This document shows, piece by piece, positions 8,501 to 16,591 of a DNA stretch of 64,000 nt. This DNA is from UBA288 sp050178135 (GTDB lineage Archaea > Halobacteriota > Methanomicrobia > Methanomicrobiales > Methanospirillaceae), in the NCBI GenBank assembly GCA_050178135.1, contig JBFXGJ010000002.1, positions 1 to 64,000 of the forward strand. The letters run 5' to 3'. The position numbers were made by a program, and so were the translations under genes. Each line of letters begins with the position of its first letter. Position 1 is the first letter of the stretch. A model generated the notes under the pieces. The model was not told the origin of the DNA and searched no databases. It was given only the letters and a program-made list of their open reading frames with translations.

Positions 8501-9364
8501 TCAGCTCCATGGTTTGACCCCGGTATAGGCCGGGTCAGGATAGGAAGGGAAACCATGCCGGGCAAAGATCGCCTTCCCTTCGTCGGAGGAGAGGAACGCG
8601 ACGAATGCATCGGTATCCGCAGTATTCTTCGTGAACGTGGTCGAGCCGACGGGGACGACGAGAACCTCGTTCTCGCTCGCCGGGATGGGGACGGCATCGA
8701 GCTTCTGCGGGTCGACCTGGTCCTGCGTGAGGAGGGCGGCGTCAGCCATCCCGAGGGTCATGAAGACCGTCAGTTCGTTGATGGTGGGAGCACGAGTGAC
8801 GACGTTCTTCTCGACGTCGTCGGTGATGTTGAGCCGCTTGAAGAGCTTGGCGCCTGATTTACCGATCGCCGTCGCGTTCGCGTCTCCGAGCGCGAGCCGG
8901 AGCCCAGGACGAGCGAGGTCGCGCAGGGACGTGATCTGCTTCGGGTTCCCCTTCTGGACAGCGATCACCGGCACGTGATACGCGACGAGCTGGGGGGTGG
9001 TACTGACCAGCCCCTGGTCCTGGGCGATCTGGTACTCGACCGTTGAACCCGGGACGAAGATGTCTCCCCGCCGGGTCAGGTTCATCTGGGAGATCAGCAC
9101 CCCGCTGCCGCCATACGTGTATTGAACGGTGATACCGTGCCTGCGGGTGAAGGCTTCTCCCACCTCCACCATGGGGGCCTTGAGGCCGGCGCCGGAGTAG
9201 ACGAGGAGGCTGTCGGATACGCTCTCGCCAGGTGTGGGCGAGGTCGTTTCGGAACCGGTCGTCCCGCCCTTTACCGTTTCGGACGGGGCCGAGGTACAGC
9301 CGGCGCCGAAGAGTGCCCCGGTCACGAGGAGCACGGCGAGAAAGCCGACATAAACGGACTTCAT
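8501..9364 (-). CDS. ModA-like molybdate/tungstate binding lipoprotein
   Basis: 287 residues. The signal peptide ends in the lipobox GAGC (C23), so the mature protein is lipid-anchored outside the membrane. The body shows ModA-type motifs: LLVYSGAGLKAPMVEVGEAF, TYGGSGVLISQM, GDIFVPGSTVEYQ, RPGLRLALGDANATAIG, and FLSSDEGKAIFARHGF. It binds the oxyanion and delivers it to the permease encoded downstream. It is the first gene of the operon modA-trmO-modB-modC read on the minus strand, behind an AT-rich promoter. Confidence 0.9.
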   Translation of the reverse strand: MKSVYVGFLAVLLVTGALFGAGCTSAPSETVKGGTTGSETTSPTPGESVSDSLLVYSGAGLKAPMVEVGEAFTRRHGITVQYTYGGSGVLISQMNLTRRGDIFVPGSTVEYQIAQDQGLVSTTPQLVAYHVPVIAVQKGNPKQITSLRDLARPGLRLALGDANATAIGKSGAKLFKRLNITDDVEKNVVTRAPTINELTVFMTLGMADAALLTQDQVDPQKLDAVPIPASENEVLVVPVGSTTFTKNTADTDAFVAFLSSDEGKAIFARHGFPSYPDPAYTGVKPWS

Positions 9365-9385
9365 ACATAGGGGTGGGGGCGTGTC

Positions 9386-9421
9386 AATTATAACACTTTT
9401 TAATCAACATCGTGTTAATTA
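9386..9421 (-). promoter_or_regulatory. Promoter of the modA operon with TATA box and imperfect dyad
   Basis: Read on the minus strand, TTATAATT (9393 down to 9386) sits about 22-29 bp before ATG 9364, so the transcript may start at or near the start codon. Upstream lies the dyad TAATCAACA-TCG-TGTTAATTA (9401-9421), symmetric except for one base. It could be an operator. Confidence 0.5.
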
Positions 9422-9555
9422 TTTTATATGTACTTGGGGTATTTTATCCGATGGTGACCTGGCAGGTTTCCTGCGGGAGGAGAACCAGCAGAACTATTAC
9501 CCATCCGGCGGAGCATACCCATCACCGTCTGGCTGGATCGGCCGGAGGAGAGATC

Positions 9556-9768
9556 ATGAAGATATATATTCGTGAACGGATGCGAGTCGGTCAAGGGGTT
9601 CATCAACCCAGGTTCATCGTGCTCGCTGTCGCCGGCGGAGACCTGAAGGTTTTCGGTCATCACTTCCGAAAGACAGAGCTCGAGCAGATCGCAGTGGATT
9701 GCGGCGCCGATCTCGTGTACCTGGAACCGATGCCGGAAGACGAGCACGGCGGCAAGCGGAGTTCGTGA
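9556..9768 (+). CDS. Conserved-looking 70-aa protein, function unknown
   Basis: Starts at ATG 9556 behind CGGAGGAGAG, a strong ribosome binding site; sequence begins MKIYIRERMRVGQGVHQPRF and continues with IVLAVAGGDLKVFGHHFRKTELEQIA. The alternating beta/alpha pattern and Lys/Arg-rich start look like a folded small domain. It is divergent from the modA operon. I have the impression that similar small proteins occur in other methanogens but cannot verify that. No function is proposed. Confidence 0.6.
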   Translation: MKIYIRERMRVGQGVHQPRFIVLAVAGGDLKVFGHHFRKTELEQIAVDCGADLVYLEPMPEDEHGGKRSS

Positions 9769-10155
9769 GTCCCGCACGAGTGCCGCCGTTCAGACGGACC
9801 GATCGGTCCCGGAGGACTCCTTCGGGCGCGTAACCGGATGTAACCAAGGTCAGGTCCTGGTACGTCGAGCCCTGCCATCGAGGTCTTCGATTCCCGGTTC
9901 GTAGGGCGGGCACCATTATGAGCTCCCGCACTATCGATATGGGACGTCCTGGAGGAGACCGCGACGATCGCTGGTACTACCTGGCGTCGCGTGCTGCTCG
10001 ACCCCCGACCCTTCTCTGTCTCGATCCCCCGTTCTGGAGCCCATCCCGGCACCGGTCTAACGTATCGTGCAAACCCCTGTTCGCGCGTCCCGGGGAAAGA
10101 ACCGGCAGGCTCAAGGGGGCGCTCGGTTCAGCTCTTCAGCGGAGTATCGCCTGCG
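9769..10155 (+). other. 387-bp stretch with no convincing gene
   Basis: No frame here has protein-like composition or a good start; the frame upstream of ATG 10156 is open but Arg/Ser/Pro-rich. No strong TATA box, dyad or T tract stands out, so the promoter of the next gene is not identified. Confidence 0.5.
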
Positions 10156-11280
10156 ATGAGTGGAGGACTGTTCGCCGACGCGAATGAGCATCCCGACCTG
10201 GTGGCTGAAGCCGCCTCGGCAGTCGGCAACTTCGGGACGGTGCTTCCTCTTCTCTTCGGAGTTGTCCTTGCCACCGGCCTATCGCCGGGCTCCGCTCTCC
10301 TTCTCTTCGGGCTCTGGTACGTCATCGCGGGCCAGGTCTACCGCCAGCCGATCCCGGTCGAGCCAATGAAGGCTGTCGCTGTGGTCGCGATAGCGGGCGG
10401 GGTGGGTGCCGGCCAGGTGGCGGCGGCGGGTCTCATCCTGGGCGTCGCATTCCTCGCCCTCGGTCTCCTCGGGTGGATCTCGCCGATCGTCTCGCGCATC
10501 CCCGTCCCCGTCACAAGGGGTGTCCAGCTTGCGCTCGGCTTTATGCTCGCCCGTTCGGCCCTCGGGTTCGCCATTGCCGATCCGGTGCTCACCCTGCTCG
10601 GTCTCTTAATAATCCTGGCCTTCTGGCTCATACGCCGGCAGTACGCGGTCCCTGACCTCTCTGCTCTGGTGGTCCTCGCGATCGGTGTCGGTCTGGGGGT
10701 GCTCGGTGGGGCTTCGCCGTCTCTCACTCTCCCAGTACCGGTGCCAGTGTTCCCAACCACCGGGGACTGGGTTCCCGCACTCCTCCTGCTCGTGGTTCCG
10801 CAGGCGCTCCTCACGCTCACCAACTCGATCGCCGCGACCGAGCTCCTGGCTCGTGACCTCCTCCCCCGCCCTCCCCGTGCGGACCTCCTCTCGCGGATGA
10901 TCGGCCTGATGAACCTGGGCTCGGTCCCCTTCGGCGGCATTCCGCTCTGCCACGGCGCCGGTGGTCTCGCGGCTCAGTACCGGTTCGGAGCCCGCACCGG
11001 GTGGTCCAACCTCTTTGCTGGCCTCCTCCTCATCGGGATCGCGTTTGTCGCCGGTACCCCCGAATCGGTCGCCCTCTTTCCCCCGGGCCTCCTGGCGGCT
11101 CTCCTCCTCGCCGTCGCGCTCACGCTTGCGCGCCACGGCGTCCAGACCACCGCTCCCGTTCCCACCGCCGCCGTCGCTATCGCCTCCCTCGTGACGTCCC
11201 TGACCGTCGCGTTCGTGGTCGGATGGATCGTCGCCTGGGCGAGTTCAAGGTTCCTAGGAGGACACCTTCGAGGATTGTAA
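10156..11280 (+). CDS. MOT1/SulP-type molybdate (or sulfate) permease
   Basis: 374 residues, ten or more hydrophobic segments. It carries the two hallmark motifs of the MOT1 molybdate transporter family: PIPVEPMKAVAVVAIA (about residue 60) and GGIPLCHGAGGLAAQYRFGART (about residue 260). MOT1 proteins are high-affinity molybdate importers in plants and algae, with prokaryotic homologues often placed near molybdenum genes. ATG 10156 (MSGGLFADANEHPDLV) is preferred to earlier in-frame starts because upstream residues are not membrane-like; GGAG lies 11 bp ahead. Placement between two ABC importers and moeA/fdhD supports oxyanion import. Sulfate as substrate is not excluded. Confidence 0.85.
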   Translation: MSGGLFADANEHPDLVAEAASAVGNFGTVLPLLFGVVLATGLSPGSALLLFGLWYVIAGQVYRQPIPVEPMKAVAVVAIAGGVGAGQVAAAGLILGVAFLALGLLGWISPIVSRIPVPVTRGVQLALGFMLARSALGFAIADPVLTLLGLLIILAFWLIRRQYAVPDLSALVVLAIGVGLGVLGGASPSLTLPVPVPVFPTTGDWVPALLLLVVPQALLTLTNSIAATELLARDLLPRPPRADLLSRMIGLMNLGSVPFGGIPLCHGAGGLAAQYRFGARTGWSNLFAGLLLIGIAFVAGTPESVALFPPGLLAALLLAVALTLARHGVQTTAPVPTAAVAIASLVTSLTVAFVVGWIVAWASSRFLGGHLRGL

Positions 11281-11283
11281 ACT

Positions 11284-11298
11284 ATGTTAAATTAACAT
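11284..11298 (+). promoter_or_regulatory. Perfect palindrome ATGTTAA-A-TTAACAT in the promoter of the FecBCD-like operon
   Basis: A 7-1-7 inverted repeat directly after the MOT1 stop codon and 106 bp before the binding-protein gene. It is followed by AT-rich sequence with CTTTTTTATAGC (about 11312-11323), a likely terminator or TATA element. Candidate operator for the transporter operon. Confidence 0.5.
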
Positions 11299-11403
11299 AA
11301 TCAATCAATCCATCTTTTTTATAGCATCAGGTCCAACGATCAAACTGATGGGCCTCCGGCACCGGCATACCTGCACGGGGTCGGACGCCCGGGTGAACAA
11401 ACC

Positions 11404-12579
11404 ATGAACGGACGATTCCTGCTTTCACTCCTCACAATCGTCGCCGTCGGTGCCATTCTCGTCGCCGGCTGCGCGACCACTCCGAGCTCCTCAGGCTCGA
11501 ACGCCACGACTGCCCCGTCCCTGAACGAGACCCGGACCATCACGGACATGTACGGCCACCAGGTCACAGTCCCGGCAACGCCGCACCGCGTGGGGATCTT
11601 CGGAGGACCGATCGGCATGGTCCCGTTCATGCTCGGTGTGCAGGACACCCTCGTAGCGGTGACCAAGGGACACAAGTCCGAGCTCCTCGTTAAGATCTAT
11701 CCCCCGCTCAAGGACCTTCCCGCGCCTCGGGCGCAGAACGGGCAGATCAACATCGAGGAACTCCTCGCGAGCAACCCCGAGTTCGTCATCGCGGGCGATG
11801 TCGACGGTGCGATCGTCGAGAAGCAGACTCGCATCCCGGTTGTCTACTTCATGTCGGATGCAGACGGCACCTTCAACGACACCAAGAACGAGGTCCTCTT
11901 CCTCGGTCAGCTCTTCAACCGGACCAATAAAGCCGAACACTTTGCTTCGTACCTCGACACGACGGTCGACCTTGTCAAGAACCGGACCGGGGACATCCCT
12001 GCGGACAAGCGCCTCAAGGTCTTCAAGGGCTACGATACGACCCACCTGGTCACCTACGGTGGGGATTCCTACATGAACGAACGGATCGAGGCTGCCGGCT
12101 GTATCAATGTCGCCGGCCCGATCTCCACCAAAGGCCAGAAGGAGGGTCTCCACTCCGGCCTCGACCAGGTCTCGCGAGAGCAGGTCCTTGCCTGGAACCC
12201 CGACATCATCGTGATCGACACGGGTTCCCCCCAGGATCTCTACGATGACCCGCAGTGGGCCGGCATCGCCGCGGTAAAGAATCACCGAGTCTACCGACAG
12301 CCCAGCGGCCTATTCGTCTGGAACCGGCCCTCCGCCGAATCCGCCGTCCTCTTCCCGATCTGGCTGGCCTCGGTCGCCTACCCCGACCGGTTCACGGATA
12401 TCGACATGAAACAGGAGGTTAAACGGTTCTACGCCGAGATCTTCGAGTACGACCTCTCGGACGAGGACGCAGAGAAAGTGCTCTCGGGCGGCTTCTCCCA
12501 GTCGTCGATCTTTGGCGGTGCGGCCCAGGGTAACGTGAGCGCCAAGAACGCGACGGCAAGCGGCACTCCCACGGCCTGA
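11404..12579 (+). CDS. ABC transporter binding lipoprotein, metal-chelate/BtuF-FecB type
   Basis: 391 residues with a lipoprotein signal (lipobox VAGC, C22). The mature part is a cluster-C (PF01497-type) binding protein: TRTITDMYGHQVTVPATPHRVGIF at the N terminus, EELLASNPEFVI in the middle, and SREQVLAWNPDIIVI and YRQPSGLFVWNRPSAES toward the C terminus, with an Ala/Thr tail. Such proteins bind cobalamin, siderophores, haem or, in the Haemophilus MolA case, molybdate and tungstate. Neighbouring MOT1, ModAB, MoeA and FdhD genes make a Mo/W oxyanion a serious possibility, but an iron chelate or corrinoid fits equally from sequence. Confidence 0.85.
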   Translation: MNGRFLLSLLTIVAVGAILVAGCATTPSSSGSNATTAPSLNETRTITDMYGHQVTVPATPHRVGIFGGPIGMVPFMLGVQDTLVAVTKGHKSELLVKIYPPLKDLPAPRAQNGQINIEELLASNPEFVIAGDVDGAIVEKQTRIPVVYFMSDADGTFNDTKNEVLFLGQLFNRTNKAEHFASYLDTTVDLVKNRTGDIPADKRLKVFKGYDTTHLVTYGGDSYMNERIEAAGCINVAGPISTKGQKEGLHSGLDQVSREQVLAWNPDIIVIDTGSPQDLYDDPQWAGIAAVKNHRVYRQPSGLFVWNRPSAESAVLFPIWLASVAYPDRFTDIDMKQEVKRFYAEIFEYDLSDEDAEKVLSGGFSQSSIFGGAAQGNVSAKNATASGTPTA

Positions 12580-12762
12580 ACGAATGAGGTCGCCCCAGAC
12601 CGGGCCCGCAACCGCACTGCCCACCATCCATGACTGTCACCTGCGGACCCGGTCTGCGGCCAGTGAGCGGCCTGGCCCAGGGGCGAGTGCCAGGGGAGTC
12701 CATGGGCTCCCCGGCAAGGACCCCCTCCCGGCACGTCCGCACACCGTGATCGAGGAGGGTAC

Positions 12763-13794
12763 ATGACCGAGAACGACCGACCGAAGCGAATGGGAGAGTT
12801 CCCGGTCCTGGTCCTCCTCTGTCTTTTGCTCGCGGGCCTCTTCTTCGTCTCCCTCTTCATCGGTCGGTATCCGGCCGACCCGGTCACGGTGGGCCGGATC
12901 CTGCTCTCGCTCGTCCTGCCCGTGGACCCGACATGGCCGGTCACAGTCGAGACGGCCGTTCTCGACGTCCGTCTCCCGCGGGCGCTCGGTGCGATGCTCG
13001 TCGGCGCCGGTCTCTCGATCTCGGGCACCGCCTTCCAGGGGCTCTTCCGCAACCCCCTCGTCTCGCCGCAGATCCTGGGTGTCTCGGCCGGCGCCGGCTT
13101 CGGCGCAGCCCTCGCCCTCCTGCTCTTCGACGGGACCGCGCAGGTCCAGGCCCTCGCCTTCGTCTTCGGTCTCATCGCGGTCGGTATCACCTATGCGATC
13201 AGCCGCCTCTATACGATCAACCCTGTCCTGATGCTCGTGCTCGCGGGCATGGTCGTAGGAGCCCTTTTCCAGGCCCTAACCTCGATGATCAAGTACGTAG
13301 CGGACCCGCTCAACCGGCTGCCTGCCATCGTCTTCTGGTTGATGGGCTCGTTCAACGGCGTCTCCCTGGCGGACCTCGCCTGGGTCGCGCCACCGATCCT
13401 CGTCGCCTGCGCGGTCCTGGTCCTGCTCCGTTGGAGGCTCAACCTCCTCTCGCTCGGTGAGGAAGAGGCCCGATCCCTTGGCGTGAACACCCGGGGGCTC
13501 ATGGCTGTGATCATCCTCTGTACGACCGTGATCGTCGCTGCCGCAGTCTCGATCAGCGGCATGATCGGCTGGGTTGGACTCGTCATCCCCCACCTCGGTC
13601 GAATGATCGTCGGCCCCGATCACACGGCCCTCGTCCCGGTGTCCGTCGTGCTCGGCGCTCTCTACCTTCTCTTCGTCGACGACCTTGCGCGGACCCTGCT
13701 GACCACTGAGATCCCGATTGGCATCATCACGGCGATCATCGGCGCCCCGTTCTTCCTATACCTGCTGCGCCGCAACCGGACGGGGTGGAATTAG
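12763..13794 (+). CDS. FecCD-family ABC permease
   Basis: 343 residues with about ten transmembrane segments. Family motifs include LPRALGAMLVGAGLSISGTAFQGLFRNPLVSPQILGVSAGAGFGA near residue 70-115, FWLMGSFNGVS, and the coupling region GVNTRGL...SISGMIGWVGLVIPHLGRMIVGPDH. ATG 12763 follows GAGGAGGGTAC. It is separated from the binding-protein gene by 183 bp in which I see no gene, and touches the ATPase gene (1-bp gap). It forms the membrane part of the importer. Confidence 0.92.
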   Translation: MTENDRPKRMGEFPVLVLLCLLLAGLFFVSLFIGRYPADPVTVGRILLSLVLPVDPTWPVTVETAVLDVRLPRALGAMLVGAGLSISGTAFQGLFRNPLVSPQILGVSAGAGFGAALALLLFDGTAQVQALAFVFGLIAVGITYAISRLYTINPVLMLVLAGMVVGALFQALTSMIKYVADPLNRLPAIVFWLMGSFNGVSLADLAWVAPPILVACAVLVLLRWRLNLLSLGEEEARSLGVNTRGLMAVIILCTTVIVAAAVSISGMIGWVGLVIPHLGRMIVGPDHTALVPVSVVLGALYLLFVDDLARTLLTTEIPIGIITAIIGAPFFLYLLRRNRTGWN

Positions 13795-13795
13795 G

Positions 13796-14593
13796 ATGGA
13801 TCCACGCCTGGAAGTCAGGGAGGTGTCCTTCACCTATATCGACGGCCCCGTCGTCTTCTCCGGTGTCTCGTTCACAGTCGGGGCGGGCGAGGTCTTCTCG
13901 ATCCTCGGTCCGAATGGGACGGGAAAGTCCACGCTCCTGAAATGCTGTGGTCATCTTCTCGCCCCTTCATCGGGGGAGGTGTTGATCGAGGGACGGCCGC
14001 TCGCCGAGCTATCGGCGAACGAGCGGGCACAAGCGCTCGGGTACGTGCCCCAGACCCATTCACCCCCCTTCCCGTTCCCGGTTCGTGACTTCATTGCCAT
14101 GGGCAGGGCGCCGTACATCGGTCTCTTTTCCACGCCGGCCCGAGACGACGTGGACCGTGCCGAACAAGCGATGGCCCGGGTCGGCATCGCCCATCTCGCG
14201 GACCGGCCGATCACCCAGGTGAGTGGTGGCGAGCGACAGCTTGCCCTGATCGCTCGCGTGCTGGTCCAGGAGCCGACGATCATGCTCCTCGACGAGCCGA
14301 CCTCGCACCTTGATTTCGGGAACCAGCTCCGGATCCTCGAGGTGGTCCGGTCTCTCGCTGACGAGGGGATCACCTGTCTCGTGGCCACGCACTACCCGGA
14401 CCATGCGTTCATCACCGACGGCCGTTCGGCGATCCTACGCGACCGTACCCTCAGTGCTGTCGGCTCCAACCAGGACGTCATCACCGAGGAGAACCTTAAA
14501 CGAGCCTACGGCATCGATGTTCAGGTGCGTGAGATCGGGCCGCCGGTGGGCCGGCGGATCTGTATCCCCCTCTTCTCGCGGAGGGGCACATGA
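13796..14593 (+). CDS. FecE/BtuD-like ABC transporter ATPase
   Basis: 265 residues: Walker A GPNGTGKST, Q-loop YVPQTHSPPFPF, signature VSGGERQLALIARVL, Walker B IMLLDEPTSHLDF, H-loop VATHYPDHAF. Start ATG 13796 lies two bases after the permease stop (TTAGGATGG), with no need for the longer open frame. The extended C-terminal part (LKRAYGIDVQVREI) is typical of iron-chelate/cobalamin importers. It completes a three-gene transporter with the two genes before it. Confidence 0.92.
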   Translation: MDPRLEVREVSFTYIDGPVVFSGVSFTVGAGEVFSILGPNGTGKSTLLKCCGHLLAPSSGEVLIEGRPLAELSANERAQALGYVPQTHSPPFPFPVRDFIAMGRAPYIGLFSTPARDDVDRAEQAMARVGIAHLADRPITQVSGGERQLALIARVLVQEPTIMLLDEPTSHLDFGNQLRILEVVRSLADEGITCLVATHYPDHAFITDGRSAILRDRTLSAVGSNQDVITEENLKRAYGIDVQVREIGPPVGRRICIPLFSRRGT

Positions 14594-14842
14594 GCCCGAA
14601 CGTCCCTCCTCCCCTCTCTTCTCGCCGGGGCGATGAGGATCGCCTGATCGACGAGGGTGTCACCCCCTTCTGCTCGATCCCGGCGCTGGGGGCCAGGCCG
14701 GCTCCGGCACCTCACGATGCCTTGAGCAGTGAGTTATGGCGGCCGGATCGACCGTACAGACCTGTTGACCTGCAGGGCCCGGGCCGACCACCGGTTCACC
14801 GTCATCACCGGCGATCCGGGCCTATCACTGGAGAATAAAACC

Positions 14843-15739
14843 ATGCCCCAAGACACCTGCATACCGGACCCGTACGGCGACACGATCGACTGGAACAGCA
14901 TATGGACCGCCCGAAAACTGCGGCACCTCGCCATCCCTGGATACCGCGAGGGGGACGGGTTTTTCCAGCAGAAGTCGAATGTTCTACGGTTCTTTTCGCG
15001 CAGGACCGAACCGAACCCCCGGGTCCAGCAGCAACTCGCCTGGCTCCAGCCCCCTCGAGGAGTGCGTATACTCGACATCGGCGCGGGTCCCGGCAACCTG
15101 GCGGTCCCTCTTGCCGAGCGCGGATGCCACGTGGTCGCCGTCGAGCCGGCGGCCCCGATGCGTGACATGCTGAGCGAGAATGCCGCGAGGGCCGGTGTTG
15201 AGGTCGAGGTCGTTCCGTCTGCCTGGGAGGATGTGGACCCTGCCACACTGGGGGGGTCCTTCGACCTCGTGATCGCCTCCTTCTCGCTCACGATGGTCGA
15301 CATCAGGGCGGCCCTCGAGAAGATGCACGGGGCGTGTGACGGTGAAGTGCACCTCTACTGGTTTTTCACCCCGCCACCGTGGGGGCGGGTCCTTCGCGCG
15401 CTCTGGCCCGAGGTGCACGGGGCGGAGTACCATTACGAGCCGATGGCCGGCTGTCTCGTCAATGTCCTCCTGCAGATGGGGGTCTTTCCGACTGTCGAGC
15501 CGGCTTTCATGGGTGGGGTTCATAACTATGGGACGATCGACGAAGTCGTCGACGAGTTCGCCCACCGGATGAACAGGCGGGACAGGACACACGACGGGGT
15601 GATCAGGGACGGCCTCCTCCGTCTCCTGCGCCGGGAAGAGGACGGCTCACTTGTTCTCGACCACCCCGCCTGGCACGCCCACGTCTGGTGGGACACGCGC
15701 GAGCAGTTGATTCGGCCGGAATTCAACCCCGTCTACTGA
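14843..15739 (+). CDS. Class I SAM-dependent methyltransferase
   Basis: 298 residues from ATG 14843 (MPQDTCIPDPYGDTIDWNS), preceded by CTGGAGAAT. Motif I is VRILDIGAGPGNLAVPLAERG, with the acidic end of strand 2 at VVAVEPAA and motif IV at FDLVIASFSLTMV. The N-terminal IDWNSIWTARK element recurs, in my judgement, in methyltransferases near archaeal metal-chelate transporters. It follows the FecBCD-like operon after 249 bp containing no convincing gene and ends seven bases inside the convergent modB. Substrate unknown: a chelator, corrinoid or small metabolite are possibilities. Confidence 0.75.
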   Translation: MPQDTCIPDPYGDTIDWNSIWTARKLRHLAIPGYREGDGFFQQKSNVLRFFSRRTEPNPRVQQQLAWLQPPRGVRILDIGAGPGNLAVPLAERGCHVVAVEPAAPMRDMLSENAARAGVEVEVVPSAWEDVDPATLGGSFDLVIASFSLTMVDIRAALEKMHGACDGEVHLYWFFTPPPWGRVLRALWPEVHGAEYHYEPMAGCLVNVLLQMGVFPTVEPAFMGGVHNYGTIDEVVDEFAHRMNRRDRTHDGVIRDGLLRLLRREEDGSLVLDHPAWHAHVWWDTREQLIRPEFNPVY

Positions 15740-16578
15740 TCTCCCCCGTCGGGCACGCTCTTTCTGGACCGTTGTCCCAGGACATGCACGGTTCCGATCA
15801 CCATGAACGAGATGGCGACCAGCAGGAGTGCGAGGGAGACCGAGCTCCCGATATCACTCTGCATCTCGCCGTAGATCGCGAGAGGCATGGTCTGTGTTCG
15901 CCCCTGGAGGTTCCCGGCAAACATGATCGTCGCACCGAACTCCCCGAGAGCCCGGGCGAAGCTCATGATCGCCCCCGAGACGAGTCCTCCCGCGGCGAGT
16001 GGGGCTGTAACGTGCACGAAGACCCGAAGGGGAGACGCTCCGAGAGTCCGGGCCGCCGCCTCGTAGACAGGGTCGACCTCGGCGAACGAGGTGCGTGCGT
16101 GGCGGAGATAGAAGGGTGCTGCAACGAAGCACTGGGCCATGATGACCGCGACCGTCGTGAACGCGACCGTGATGCCCAGCGGCTCCAGGTACTGCCCGAT
16201 CAGCCCGTGTCGGCCGAACGCGATGAGCAGGGAGAGGCCGGCGACTGCAGGCGGCAGCACAATCGGCAGGTCGGTCAGGGCCTCTACCAGGGCACGCCAG
16301 GGATAGTCGCGTCGCGCGTTCAGGTACGCGAGCGGCGTGCCGAACAGGATGACGAGCAGCGTGGCGATTGTCGCGGTCGAGAGCGAAAGCGTGAGGGCGT
16401 CCGCCACGATGGGTACCGATGGCGCCTGGGCGAGGGTGTCAAGCGGCACCGAGAGAACGAGCGCCACCAGGGGGACCGCGATGAAGAGCGCGAAGAGGCC
16501 GGCAAGTCCCCCTGATAAGAGCCCACCGATGACTCTCCGTGCCCGGAAAAGAGGGTGACCTGGAGCGGGTCGGTACAT
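15733..16578 (-). CDS. modB: Molybdate ABC transporter permease ModB
   Basis: 281 residues with about six transmembrane segments and the motif AARTLGASPLRVFVHVTAPLAAGGLVSGAIMSFARALGEFGATIMFAGN, the ModB EAA loop followed by GEFGA. I place the start at ATG 16578 (MYRPAPGHP), just past the modA stop, with GAAAGGTC as ribosome site; the longer frame would overlap modA. Its C-terminal codons overlap the end of the convergent methyltransferase gene by 7 bp. No ATPase gene follows, so it must use an ATPase encoded elsewhere, perhaps the one at 6117 or 38931. Confidence 0.92.
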   Translation of the reverse strand: MYRPAPGHPLFRARRVIGGLLSGGLAGLFALFIAVPLVALVLSVPLDTLAQAPSVPIVADALTLSLSTATIATLLVILFGTPLAYLNARRDYPWRALVEALTDLPIVLPPAVAGLSLLIAFGRHGLIGQYLEPLGITVAFTTVAVIMAQCFVAAPFYLRHARTSFAEVDPVYEAAARTLGASPLRVFVHVTAPLAAGGLVSGAIMSFARALGEFGATIMFAGNLQGRTQTMPLAIYGEMQSDIGSSVSLALLLVAISFMVIGTVHVLGQRSRKSVPDGGDQ

Positions 16579-16591
16579 GCCGGACCTTTCT

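Noticed and set aside
14590..14838. Open frame after the FecE-like ATPase gene (82 aa)
   Set aside because: Pro/Arg/His-rich with no family resemblance, overlapping the ATPase stop; probably non-coding spacer.
15733..15739. Overlap of modB and methyltransferase ends as a sign of misannotated ends
   Set aside because: Both stop codons are clear and both C termini look normal; short convergent overlaps also occur at 21196-21206 and 53521-53551, so this is simply compact packing.
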